A stretch of 11,981 nucleotides of DNA, taken from assembly GCA_000997475.1 (NCBI GenBank), contig LCEC01000017.1, positions 20,374 to 32,354 on the forward strand, in the 5' to 3' direction. The stretch's first letter is position 1, and each line of letters starts with the position of its first letter. This DNA comes from Parcubacteria group bacterium GW2011_GWB1_42_6 (GTDB lineage Bacteria > Patescibacteriota > Minisyncoccia > Portnoybacterales > GWB1-42-6). Positions 7,087-11,981 of the stretch are shown in pieces. A program made the translations under genes and the position numbers. Below the pieces are notes generated by a model. It was not told the origin of the DNA and made no database searches. It saw only the letters and a list, made by a program, of their open reading frames with translations.

Positions 7087-7914
7087 GTGCTTCAACCCAG
7101 CATCCCCTATACTCCCAATAAACCGATTGATAATTCGGTTCCGGTTTTTAGAAAATTTCCCCGGGCAGATGTTTTGATCGCCGCCATCGTGGGAGAAATA
7201 ATCGCGTGGCTGATAATTTTTATCTTAATCAACTTGGGATCGGAAATCCAATTACCGGCCGGTTTGAATCTGAAGCTTTTTTTGCCGATCGCGGCGCCAA
7301 TTCTTTCGGCTTTGGGAATGATAATCGCTTGGGTGATCTCTTGGAAAATAAAAGTGGTGTATCAAGTCGCCAAATTCGTTTTGATCGGCGGACTGAATAC
7401 TTTTGTTGATTGGGGTTTTTTGAACCTTTTCAGCGATCTCTCCAAAAGATACGCAAATATCGAATCTTTCTTTGCCGCCATCGGCAATGTTTTGAGCCCG
7501 GTTTTGAGCGGATTCCTTTCAATCGCTTCGCCGGCAATCTCGCCTTTAACGGTGGCGATCATCGGAGTGGCCGTTCCGGCGGCCGCGATAATTTCGGTTT
7601 TCGTGATCCAGAAAGGATTTTCGTTCATAATCGCCACGGTCAACAGTTATTTTTGGAACCGTTCTTGGACTTTCAGCCGCGGCAAAGCGCCCAGAGAAAG
7701 CGCCAAAAAAGATTTCTTCCAGTTTTTGCTGGTGAGCATTGTGGGATTTTTGCTTAACGTGGGCATCGCGGCTTTCATTTTCTATTTTGGGACAGATAAG
7801 GGAATTTTGGCCGATAAGCCCGAAACGATGAAAAACATCGGGGCTTTTGGCGGAACGATCATTGCTTTGTTTTGGAATTTTTTGGGATATAAGTTGTTTG
7901 TTTTTAGAAGATAA
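7087..7914 (+). CDS. Enlarged GtrA-family polytopic membrane protein
   Basis: 275 residues from the GTG at 7087. A TTG at 7048 would add 13 residues but lies inside palindromic element B, so GTG is preferred. GtrA-like features are KFVLIGGLNTFVDWGFLNL (96-114), NSYFWNRSWTF (186-196) and a final WNFLGYKLFVF (263-273). GtrA proteins are small membrane proteins implicated in moving lipid-linked sugars such as undecaprenyl-phosphate-glucose for cell-surface glycosylation. The family is usually about 120-150 residues. This protein adds two N-terminal membrane segments (about 29-50 and 63-87) and a hydrophobic insertion (about 130-178) in the core. No glycosyltransferase gene is adjacent. Start choice is moderately certain; family assignment is good. 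Confidence 0.83.
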   Translation: MLQPSIPYTPNKPIDNSVPVFRKFPRADVLIAAIVGEIIAWLIIFILINLGSEIQLPAGLNLKLFLPIAAPILSALGMIIAWVISWKIKVVYQVAKFVLIGGLNTFVDWGFLNLFSDLSKRYANIESFFAAIGNVLSPVLSGFLSIASPAISPLTVAIIGVAVPAAAIISVFVIQKGFSFIIATVNSYFWNRSWTFSRGKAPRESAKKDFFQFLLVSIVGFLLNVGIAAFIFYFGTDKGILADKPETMKNIGAFGGTIIALFWNFLGYKLFVFRR

Positions 7915-7952
7915 AAATTCCATATTTTGTGGATAATTTTCTTGCCGATTTG

Positions 7953-7961
7953 TGTTATAAT
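7953..7961 (+). promoter_or_regulatory. Extended -10 promoter of the coiled-coil gene
   Basis: TGTTATAAT is a perfect extended -10 (TGn plus TATAAT). No good -35 is seen at 16-18 bases, which an extended -10 can tolerate. Transcription would start near 7968 and give a leader of about 70 bases before the GTG at 8039. I see no strong structure in that leader. Confidence 0.6.
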
Positions 7962-8038
7962 AAAATCATCAGATCATTCCATAATCCAGCAGTAAATTCA
8001 TATTTGCAATTTTAAGGTGTTTATTATAGATTGAAGCC

Positions 8039-8326
8039 GTGAAAAAGAACAAGAAACTCACAATCGAAGATTTGGCTCGAATGACTCAAGGAGGCTTTTT
8101 GGAAGCGGCCAAACAGATGAAAGAAGGATTTGCTCAAATAAATGGAAAATTTGATCAAGCGAACGAAAGATTTGACCGAATAAATAACAATATCCGTATT
8201 CTTTCCGAAAACAATACCCACGAACATGAAGACATAAAATTGAGATTGGATGGCGTTGCTTATCGTTTTGAGCTGGTTAGTTTGGAAAAAAGAGTGAAAA
8301 TTTTGGAAGACAAGATGGAAAAATAA
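8039..8326 (+). CDS. Small coiled-coil protein of a CPR-common type
   Basis: 95 residues from the GTG at 8039, with no SD nearby. The N-terminal pattern KKLTIEDLARMTQGGFLEAA (5-24) is followed by heptad-like repeats (about 38-53, FDQANERFDRINNNIR) and a C-terminal amphipathic helix (about 79-95). I recognise the type (a TIEDLA-like start, then KFDQ/RFDRI repeats) as frequent in Parcubacteria and related genomes, where it is usually annotated as hypothetical. It probably oligomerises as a coiled coil; its function is unknown. It forms a single-gene unit, with its own extended -10 promoter upstream and an intrinsic terminator 22 bases downstream. Confidence 0.8.
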   Translation: MKKNKKLTIEDLARMTQGGFLEAAKQMKEGFAQINGKFDQANERFDRINNNIRILSENNTHEHEDIKLRLDGVAYRFELVSLEKRVKILEDKMEK

Positions 8327-8348
8327 AAAAACAGGATCAATGCAATGT

Positions 8349-8380
8349 TAAAAAAGCCTCGTAATCGCAGGGCTTTTTTA
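8349..8380 (+). terminator. Intrinsic terminator after the coiled-coil gene
   Basis: TAAAAAAGCC (8349-8358) pairs perfectly with GGCTTTTTTA (8371-8380), a 10-bp stem with a 12-base loop, ending in six T. The A-tract on the other side means it could also work on the minus strand. It separates the coiled-coil unit from the dnaX promoter. Confidence 0.85.
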
Positions 8381-8381
8381 G

Positions 8382-8410
8382 TTGAAAAAAAACCGATTCT
8401 CGAGTAAAAT
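8382..8410 (+). promoter_or_regulatory. Sigma-70-type promoter of dnaX
   Basis: TTGAAA (8382-8387) and TAAAAT (8405-8410) are separated by exactly 17 bases. The predicted start is near 8417, giving a leader of about 54 bases that contains the double palindrome at 8428-8460. The -35 begins directly after the preceding terminator. Confidence 0.75.
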
Positions 8411-8427
8411 ATAGGTGAGATCTTTTA

Positions 8428-8460
8428 TTGTCCGACAATTAAGAACCAGTTGTCGGACAA
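8428..8460. promoter_or_regulatory. Paired palindromes in the dnaX leader (operator pair or RNA hairpin)
   Basis: TTGTCCGACAA (8428-8438) and TTGTCGGACAA (8450-8460) are perfect reverse complements separated by 11 bases. Each is also a palindrome with an odd central base. Their centres are 22 bp apart, about two helical turns. This fits either an 11-bp RNA stem just ahead of the start codon or two same-face sites for a dimeric regulator. I do not recognise the motif. Confidence 0.6.
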
Positions 8461-8470
8461 CTTGAATTTT

Positions 8471-9595
8471 ATGGAAAATTTGGTTTTATATCGCAAATAC
8501 AGGCCCAAAACATTCGCCGAGGTGGCCGGGCAAAAACACGCCGTGAGAACTCTCACGCACGCTTTGGCGATGGAAAAAACGGCTCACGCCTATCTTTTTT
8601 GCGGTCCCAGGGGAACGGGAAAAACCACGATCGCGCGTCTTCTTGCCAAAGCCATCAATTGCGAATCGCTCAAACAAAAATTCGAGCCTTGCAACAAATG
8701 TTCTTCGTGCCTGGAAATAAACGAGTCAAGATCGCTGGATTTGATTGAAATTGACGCGGCCTCCAACCGCGGCATAGACGAAATGCGCGAATTGCGCGAT
8801 GGAATAAAATTTTCACCGGTTCGGCTCAAAAGAAAAGTTTTTATCATTGACGAAGTTCATATGTTGACGCGCGAAGCTTTCAACGCGCTTTTAAAAACTT
8901 TGGAAGAGCCGCCGGCTCACGCGGTTTTCATTCTGGCCACCACCGAAATACACAAAGTTCCCCAAACGATTATTTCTCGCTGCCAGCGTTTTGATTTCCA
9001 TAAACTCACTTTGCCGGATATTTCGGAACGCTTGGCTTGGATTGCAAAGGAAGAAGGCGTGAAAATTTCCAAAGAAGCGATTGATCTCATCGCGCTTAAC
9101 GCCGATGGCGCCCAGCGCGACGCCGAATCGCTTTTGGGGCAGGTGATGGCGATGGAGGATAAAAACATCACGCTCGAGGAGGTGCAAACGATTTTGGGGA
9201 CCACCGATATTTCTTCGGTTTTAAAGATGGCTGATTTTATTATTGAAAAAGACATCAAAAGCGCGATAATTTTGGCCAATAAACTGGTTGAGCAAGGATA
9301 TGATCTGGCGCAGTTCGCCAAATCGCTTTCCAATTATTTCCGCAAGATGATGATTTTTGCCTCGTTCGGCGCAACGGGAAGCGCGGAAAGCTATGGTTCG
9401 CAAAACCGCCAGCTGATAGCTCCCGAATTGACCGAAGACCAGTTTCGGGTTATTCTTGAGCAAGGCAAAAACGTGGCCGTGAAAGATTTTATCAGGATCT
9501 TGCGCAGCTTAACTCAAGCCGAATATGAAATCAAATCCGCCATCCTGCCTCAATTGCCGCTGGAGCTGGCGATTGTGGAACTGGCGGGGGAATAA
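8471..9595 (+). CDS. dnaX: DNA polymerase III clamp-loader subunit DnaX, minimal gamma-like form
   Basis: 374 residues from the ATG at 8471. A TTG at 8450 is in frame but lies inside the leader palindrome and would add residues before the family's usual MENLVLYRKYRP-type start. AAA+ motifs are Walker A GPRGTGKT (45-52), zinc-binding Cys 64, 74, 77 and 80 (CNKCSSC), Walker B IIDEVH (125-130), the SRC arginine-finger motif (169-171) and sensor 2 GAQRDAES (213-220). Residues about 245-374 match clamp-loader domain III. DnaX loads the beta clamp and organises the replisome. In E. coli, gamma has 431 residues and tau 643, with tau domains IV-V binding DnaB and the polymerase. Those domains are absent here and no slippery frameshift site is seen near the end. 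The stop codon coincides with the left end of repeat element C. Confidence 0.97.
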   Translation: MENLVLYRKYRPKTFAEVAGQKHAVRTLTHALAMEKTAHAYLFCGPRGTGKTTIARLLAKAINCESLKQKFEPCNKCSSCLEINESRSLDLIEIDAASNRGIDEMRELRDGIKFSPVRLKRKVFIIDEVHMLTREAFNALLKTLEEPPAHAVFILATTEIHKVPQTIISRCQRFDFHKLTLPDISERLAWIAKEEGVKISKEAIDLIALNADGAQRDAESLLGQVMAMEDKNITLEEVQTILGTTDISSVLKMADFIIEKDIKSAIILANKLVEQGYDLAQFAKSLSNYFRKMMIFASFGATGSAESYGSQNRQLIAPELTEDQFRVILEQGKNVAVKDFIRILRSLTQAEYEIKSAILPQLPLELAIVELAGE

Positions 9596-10042
9596 AAGTG
9601 ATCAGTGATTAGGTGAATAAGTGATTAAGTGATTGAGATGCAAATAAAATCTTTTCAAGATCTAAATATTTGGAAAGAGGCGCACGAATTGACATTAAAA
9701 GTTTATAAAATTTCCGGTAATTTTCCAAAGGCCGAAGCTTATGGCCTGACATCCCAGCTTCAGCGAGCGGCTGTATCAATCCCAGCAAATATTGTAGAAG
9801 GTATGGGCAGAAATACGACAAAAGAATTATTGTCTTTTACATATAATGCCCGAGGGTCTTTAATGGAAGTTATATATTATTTAATATTGTGTAAAGATTT
9901 GAACTATATAAAAAGGCAGGACTTTGAAGAATTATTTTTCAGATACAATGGATTAGCGAGGGGAATAAACAGTTTTATTTCAAAACTAAAGATTAAAACT
10001 TGATTCACTAATCACTCAATCACTTCTTTTCTTAATCACTTT
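9593..10042. mobile_element. Repeat element C: GTGATT/AATCAC arrays flanking a four-helix-bundle gene
   Basis: The left array (9593-9637) has GTGATC/GTGATT/GTGAAT words at 9598, 9605, 9613, 9621 and 9629. The right array (10001-10042) has ATTCAC/AATCAC words at 10003, 10010, 10018 and 10034. The outer ends match as an inverted repeat: TAAAAGTGATCA on the left against TAAAAGTGATTA read from the right. The arrays overlap the dnaX stop codon on the left and the cargo gene's own stop codon on the right. No transposase is present. The layout suggests a small mobile cassette; mobility itself is inferred. Confidence 0.6.
9638..10003 (+). CDS. Four-helix-bundle protein (S23 / 23S rRNA intervening-sequence protein family)
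   Basis: 121 residues from the ATG at 9638. The GTG at 9629 in the same frame is part of the flanking repeat array. Family hallmarks are IKSFQDLNIWKEAHELTLKV (3-22), YGLTSQLQRAAVSIPANIVE (42-61) and a C-terminal helix pair. Proteins of this family are encoded in 23S rRNA intervening sequences and are related to Avd of diversity-generating retroelements. They assemble as helical-bundle oligomers with basic surfaces, and their cellular role is not settled. No rRNA or reverse transcriptase gene is nearby, so this is a free-standing copy. It is sandwiched between dnaX and tRNA-Gln inside inverted repeat arrays and is less rich in GCG/GCC codons than dnaX, consistent with acquisition. Confidence 0.94.
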   Translation: MQIKSFQDLNIWKEAHELTLKVYKISGNFPKAEAYGLTSQLQRAAVSIPANIVEGMGRNTTKELLSFTYNARGSLMEVIYYLILCKDLNYIKRQDFEELFFRYNGLARGINSFISKLKIKT

Positions 10043-10047
10043 TATAT

Positions 10048-10119
10048 TGGGGAGTAGCCAAGTGGCAAGGCAATGGCCTTTGAAGCCATCATTCGCAGGT
10101 CCGAATCCTGCCTCCCCAA
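10048..10119 (+). tRNA. tRNA-Gln (anticodon TTG)
   Basis: A complete cloverleaf is present. The acceptor stem is TGGGGAG (10048-10054) with CTCCCCA (10112-10118), the D stem GCC/GGC, and the anticodon stem ATGGC/GCCAT around the loop CTTTGAA, giving anticodon TTG. The T stem is GCAGG/CCTGC. The weak T1-A72 pair is typical of tRNA-Gln. The discriminator is A10119 and no CCA is encoded, so CCA must be added enzymatically. The T loop reads TCCGAAT, with C where T55 is nearly universal. No promoter is visible just upstream, so it may depend on read-through from dnaX across element C. Confidence 0.95.
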
Positions 10120-10122
10120 CTC

Positions 10123-10200
10123 TTCGTCGCTACGCTCCTCAGAGCTTTCGGCTCGCCTATATAATGGCGACGAAAACGTTGAGCTCGGCAGAGCGAAGCG
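10123..10200. repeat. GC-rich inverted-repeat leader between tRNA-Gln and the GIY-YIG gene
   Basis: TTCGTCGC (10123-10130) is the reverse complement of GCGACGAA (10167-10174). CGCTACGCTC (10128-10137) matches the reverse complement of GAGCGAAGCG (10191-10200) at 9 of 10 bases. These pairings overlap at 10128-10130, so they compete. A TATAAT sits at 10160-10165 without a matching -35. The base composition is clearly more GC-rich than the following gene, suggesting a dispersed repeat. Confidence 0.5.
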
Positions 10201-10205
10201 CGCTT

Positions 10206-10457
10206 ATGACTTATAAAGTTTATATTTTGAAATGCGCTGACAGGTCTCTTTATGTCGGTTGCACAAATAATTTAGAAAGAAGATTGAGCGAGCATAATAA
10301 TTCAAAATGGGGCGCTCATTATACGAAAATCCGCCGGCCTGTTGTTTTTAAATATTCAGAAAGTTTTAAAACTCTAGTTGAAGCAAGGAGGCGCGAGAAA
10401 GAAATAAAAGGATGGAGAAGAGAGAAGAAATTAAATTTAATCAATTCAATTAAATAG
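10206..10457 (+). CDS. GIY-YIG domain nuclease-like protein
   Basis: 83 residues from the ATG at 10206. An in-frame ATG at 10164 would add 14 residues encoded by the GC-rich repeat, whereas family members usually begin a few residues before the VYIL motif. The motif is YKVYILKCADRSLYVGCT (3-20), so GIY is VYIL and YIG is YVG. The conserved Arg is in NNLERRLSEHN (21-31), and a likely metal-binding Glu lies in VEARRREKEIKGWRREKK (60-77). The length is that of the UPF0213/YhbQ-type single-domain group. These proteins are predicted metal-dependent DNA endonucleases; the cellular role is poorly defined. The stop is 10 bases before the HD gene. Confidence 0.92.
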   Translation: MTYKVYILKCADRSLYVGCTNNLERRLSEHNNSKWGAHYTKIRRPVVFKYSESFKTLVEARRREKEIKGWRREKKLNLINSIK

Positions 10458-10467
10458 AATATTTTCC

Positions 10468-11007
10468 ATGCAAATTCATCCTCGAAAAATCGATCAACAA
10501 ATGGAAAAAGCGATAACGATGCTCGCTCATTGCGTTAATGAAGAATGCCGCAATGAAAAGCCGTTGATTTTGCATGGAATAAGAATCGGATTTAAATTGG
10601 CCGAATTGGAAGAGCCGGAAGAAGTTGTCGTTGCCGGAATTTTGCATGATGTGGTTGAAGACACGAATTGCAAAATCGAGGAAATAGAAAAAGAATTTGG
10701 TCCGAAAGTCGCCCAAATCGTTTCGGTGGTTACTCAAGAAAAAGAGGAGGATTACAAAAAACGCTGGCAAATTTTAATGGACAAGATAATCAAAAACGGC
10801 CACCCCGCGATGATTTTGAAATTGGCCGATCTTAATGATAATTTGAATTATCTGCCATTGGTAAAAAATCTAAAAGAAAAATTGGATTCCATTCAATGGA
10901 AAAATAACTTTGCCATGAGTCAGCTTGAGCCATATTTGGGCGAAACGGAACTTTTTAAGCGATACAGAGAAGGATACAGAAAAATTTTTGAGAGATTAGC
11001 TAAATAA
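10468..11007 (+). CDS. HD-domain hydrolase, similar to the (p)ppGpp hydrolase domain of SpoT
   Basis: 179 residues from the ATG at 10468. The metal and catalytic signature of RelA/SpoT HD domains is present: H36 (LHGIRIG), H60-D61 and E64-D65 (GILHDVVEDT), D121 and N125 (KLADLNDN). A supporting FGPKVAQIVSVVT segment (77-89) corresponds to the SpoT hydrolase helix region. There is no synthetase, TGS or ACT domain, so the layout is that of a small alarmone hydrolase (MESH1-like), which would remove the 3' pyrophosphate of (p)ppGpp using Mn2+. A related nucleotide phosphohydrolase role is also possible. It starts a tight run with the VOC and Nudix genes (spacings of 1 and 4 bases), suggesting one transcript. 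Confidence 0.9.
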   Translation: MQIHPRKIDQQMEKAITMLAHCVNEECRNEKPLILHGIRIGFKLAELEEPEEVVVAGILHDVVEDTNCKIEEIEKEFGPKVAQIVSVVTQEKEEDYKKRWQILMDKIIKNGHPAMILKLADLNDNLNYLPLVKNLKEKLDSIQWKNNFAMSQLEPYLGETELFKRYREGYRKIFERLAK

Positions 11008-11008
11008 A

Positions 11009-11428
11009 ATGCAAGCTTCTCTTGACCATATCTCAATAAATGTTTCAAGCCCGGAAATCTCATTTTCTTTTTATAGGGATCTGCTTTGCTATCTTGAATA
11101 TGAAATAATCAAAGACGAAAAAGATTGTCTCGCGGCAAGGAAAAAAGGAACTTCGGATTTGTGGTTCAAGCCAACAGAAGGAAAACATATTTTCGACGGA
11201 TTTCATAGAAAACAAACAGGAATGAATCATCTCGCCTTTCATGTTTCTTCCAAAAAAGAAGTGGATAAATTCTGTGACGAATTTTTGGAACCAAGAGGAA
11301 TAAAAACTCTTTATCAAACTCCAAAGGCATTTCCGGAATATGAAACTGATTATTATGCAGTCTACTTTGAAGATCCGGACAGAATAAAAATTGAGATTTG
11401 TTTTATAAACAGTGATCGAATTATGTAA
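11009..11428 (+). CDS. VOC (glyoxalase/fosfomycin-resistance/dioxygenase) superfamily protein
   Basis: 139 residues from the ATG at 11009, one base after the HD gene stop. It has the two beta-alpha-beta-beta-beta halves of a VOC fold. Putative metal ligands are H7 (LDHISINV), H74 (MNHLAFHV) and E129 (RIKIEICF). YRDLLCYLEYE (22-32) is the usual first helix, and YAVYFEDPDR (116-125) is the typical final-strand turn. VOC enzymes bind a divalent metal and include glyoxalase I, dioxygenases and antibiotic-modifying enzymes; the substrate cannot be told from sequence. A role in handling small reactive or toxic molecules is only an inference. Confidence 0.87.
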   Translation: MQASLDHISINVSSPEISFSFYRDLLCYLEYEIIKDEKDCLAARKKGTSDLWFKPTEGKHIFDGFHRKQTGMNHLAFHVSSKKEVDKFCDEFLEPRGIKTLYQTPKAFPEYETDYYAVYFEDPDRIKIEICFINSDRIM

Positions 11429-11432
11429 TACA

Positions 11433-11888
11433 ATGCAATGCACAACTTTTTTTGGAAAAAAGAAAGAAATCTCAGACGATAAAATAACATTAAGACCGGC
11501 TGCCTATGGTGTTGTTCTGCATGAAGGGAAAATTTTGCTTGTGCGAACGAAACATACGAGCAAGTATTTTTTCCCTGGCGGAGGAATGGAACAAGGAGAA
11601 AATTTGGAGCAATGTTTAAGAAGAGAAATGAAAGAAGAGACAGGGATTGAAATTTGCGATATCTCCCTTTTGCATTTTAATGAGTCTTTTTTCTATTATG
11701 ATCCTCTGGATGAAGCTTTTCATTGTTTCTCTTTTTTCTTTTTGTGTAAATCCAAGTCGCTTTCTTTGAAAGGTCAAGCGGATGACACAGAGTGCGAAAA
11801 ACCTTGCTGGGTTGATTTAAATCAATTGAAAGAAGAAGATTTTCAGCCGCCGGGAGGGGAGGTTTTAAAATTAGTAATGAATCTTTAA
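11433..11888 (+). CDS. Nudix hydrolase
   Basis: 151 residues from the ATG at 11433, four bases after the VOC stop. A GTG at 11412 is in frame but would overlap the VOC gene. The Nudix box is complete: G50, E56, then R64-E65-M66-K67-E68-E69-T70-G71-I72. It is preceded by PAAYGVVLHEGKILLVRTKH (22-41) and YFFPGGG, as in canonical family members. Nudix enzymes cleave a nucleoside diphosphate linked to another group, using Mg2+ held by the REXXEE glutamates. The substrate is unknown. Its grouping with an HD alarmone-type hydrolase suggests nucleotide or alarmone housekeeping. Confidence 0.94.
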   Translation: MQCTTFFGKKKEISDDKITLRPAAYGVVLHEGKILLVRTKHTSKYFFPGGGMEQGENLEQCLRREMKEETGIEICDISLLHFNESFFYYDPLDEAFHCFSFFFLCKSKSLSLKGQADDTECEKPCWVDLNQLKEEDFQPPGGEVLKLVMNL

Positions 11889-11895
11889 GGGCTTC

Positions 11896-11948
11896 GCGGC
11901 AAGAACTCCCCGCGATGTCCAGCAGGACTCGCGGGGATGAATTGCCGC
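11896..11948. repeat. Strong GC-rich nested palindrome after the Nudix gene
   Basis: The outer stem is GCGGCAA (11896-11902) with TTGCCGC (11942-11948). The inner stem is CCCCGCGA (11908-11915) with TCGCGGGG (11929-11936), then GTCC/GGAC closing an AGCA loop, with one bulged T. A separate 10-bp palindrome, GCCAGCTGGC, follows at 11947-11956. No T tract follows, so it is not a standard intrinsic terminator. It is more like a REP or IS200/IS605-type end hairpin. The window ends before any transposase could be seen. Confidence 0.6.
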
Positions 11949-11981
11949 CAGCTGGCTATCTGCTGCCACGAATGTATATAA

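Noticed and set aside
8450..8470. TTG start of dnaX at 8450
   Set aside because: It lies inside the leader palindrome and adds residues before the conserved family start at the ATG 8471.
10047..10205. Extension of the GIY-YIG frame upstream through the tRNA
   Set aside because: This part is the tRNA-Gln gene and a GC-rich repeat, and the translation has no family similarity.

Overview
The window looks like a chromosomal piece of a Candidate Phyla Radiation bacterium (Patescibacteria, most like Parcubacteria). This rests on family content: a TraG/VirD4-like ATPase with a long CPR-style N-terminal region, a DUF5663-like small protein, a short GTG-started coiled-coil protein of a kind common in these genomes, a four-helix-bundle protein and a very short DnaX. 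Almost no gene has a Shine-Dalgarno sequence. Stops are TAA, TGA and TAG, so the standard bacterial code fits. All genes are on the + strand. I infer the assignment from sequence alone; no search was run.

Region 1 (1-6915) is a probable envelope/translocation locus. It holds a large membrane protein with an acidic cytoplasmic-type N-terminus, hydrophobic segments and a C-terminal LysM-like domain (65-2446). A translationally coupled second ORF (2448-3416) continues the same family of helical repeats. Two small proteins follow (3548-3856 and 4039-4410), then an 831-residue membrane-anchored HerA/FtsK-superfamily ATPase (4420-6915). Region 2 (7087-8326) has an enlarged GtrA-family membrane protein and a 95-residue coiled-coil protein ending at a clear intrinsic terminator. 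Region 3 (8382-10119) has a good promoter, a double palindrome in the leader, a minimal dnaX, a four-helix-bundle gene bracketed by repeats, and tRNA-Gln(UUG). Region 4 (10206-11888) has a GIY-YIG nuclease-like gene and a tight run of HD hydrolase (small alarmone hydrolase-like), VOC-fold and Nudix genes.

The most unusual property is the intergenic DNA. Nearly every spacer is filled by a different palindromic element. Three are built from a short word repeated several times on one side and its reverse complement repeated on the other: AATTACGAAT at 3902-3990, a CAATTTTCAA-type word at 6921-7080, and GTGATT/AATCAC at 9593-10042. The last one carries the four-helix-bundle gene between its arms. 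These elements touch gene ends: one appears to begin at the dnaX stop codon, one supplies the only SD-like sequence in front of the 4039 gene, and one abuts or contains the start of the GtrA gene. Separately, a 24-bp inverted repeat covers the start codon of the 3548 gene and has an alternative local fold. These are the best candidates for something undescribed.
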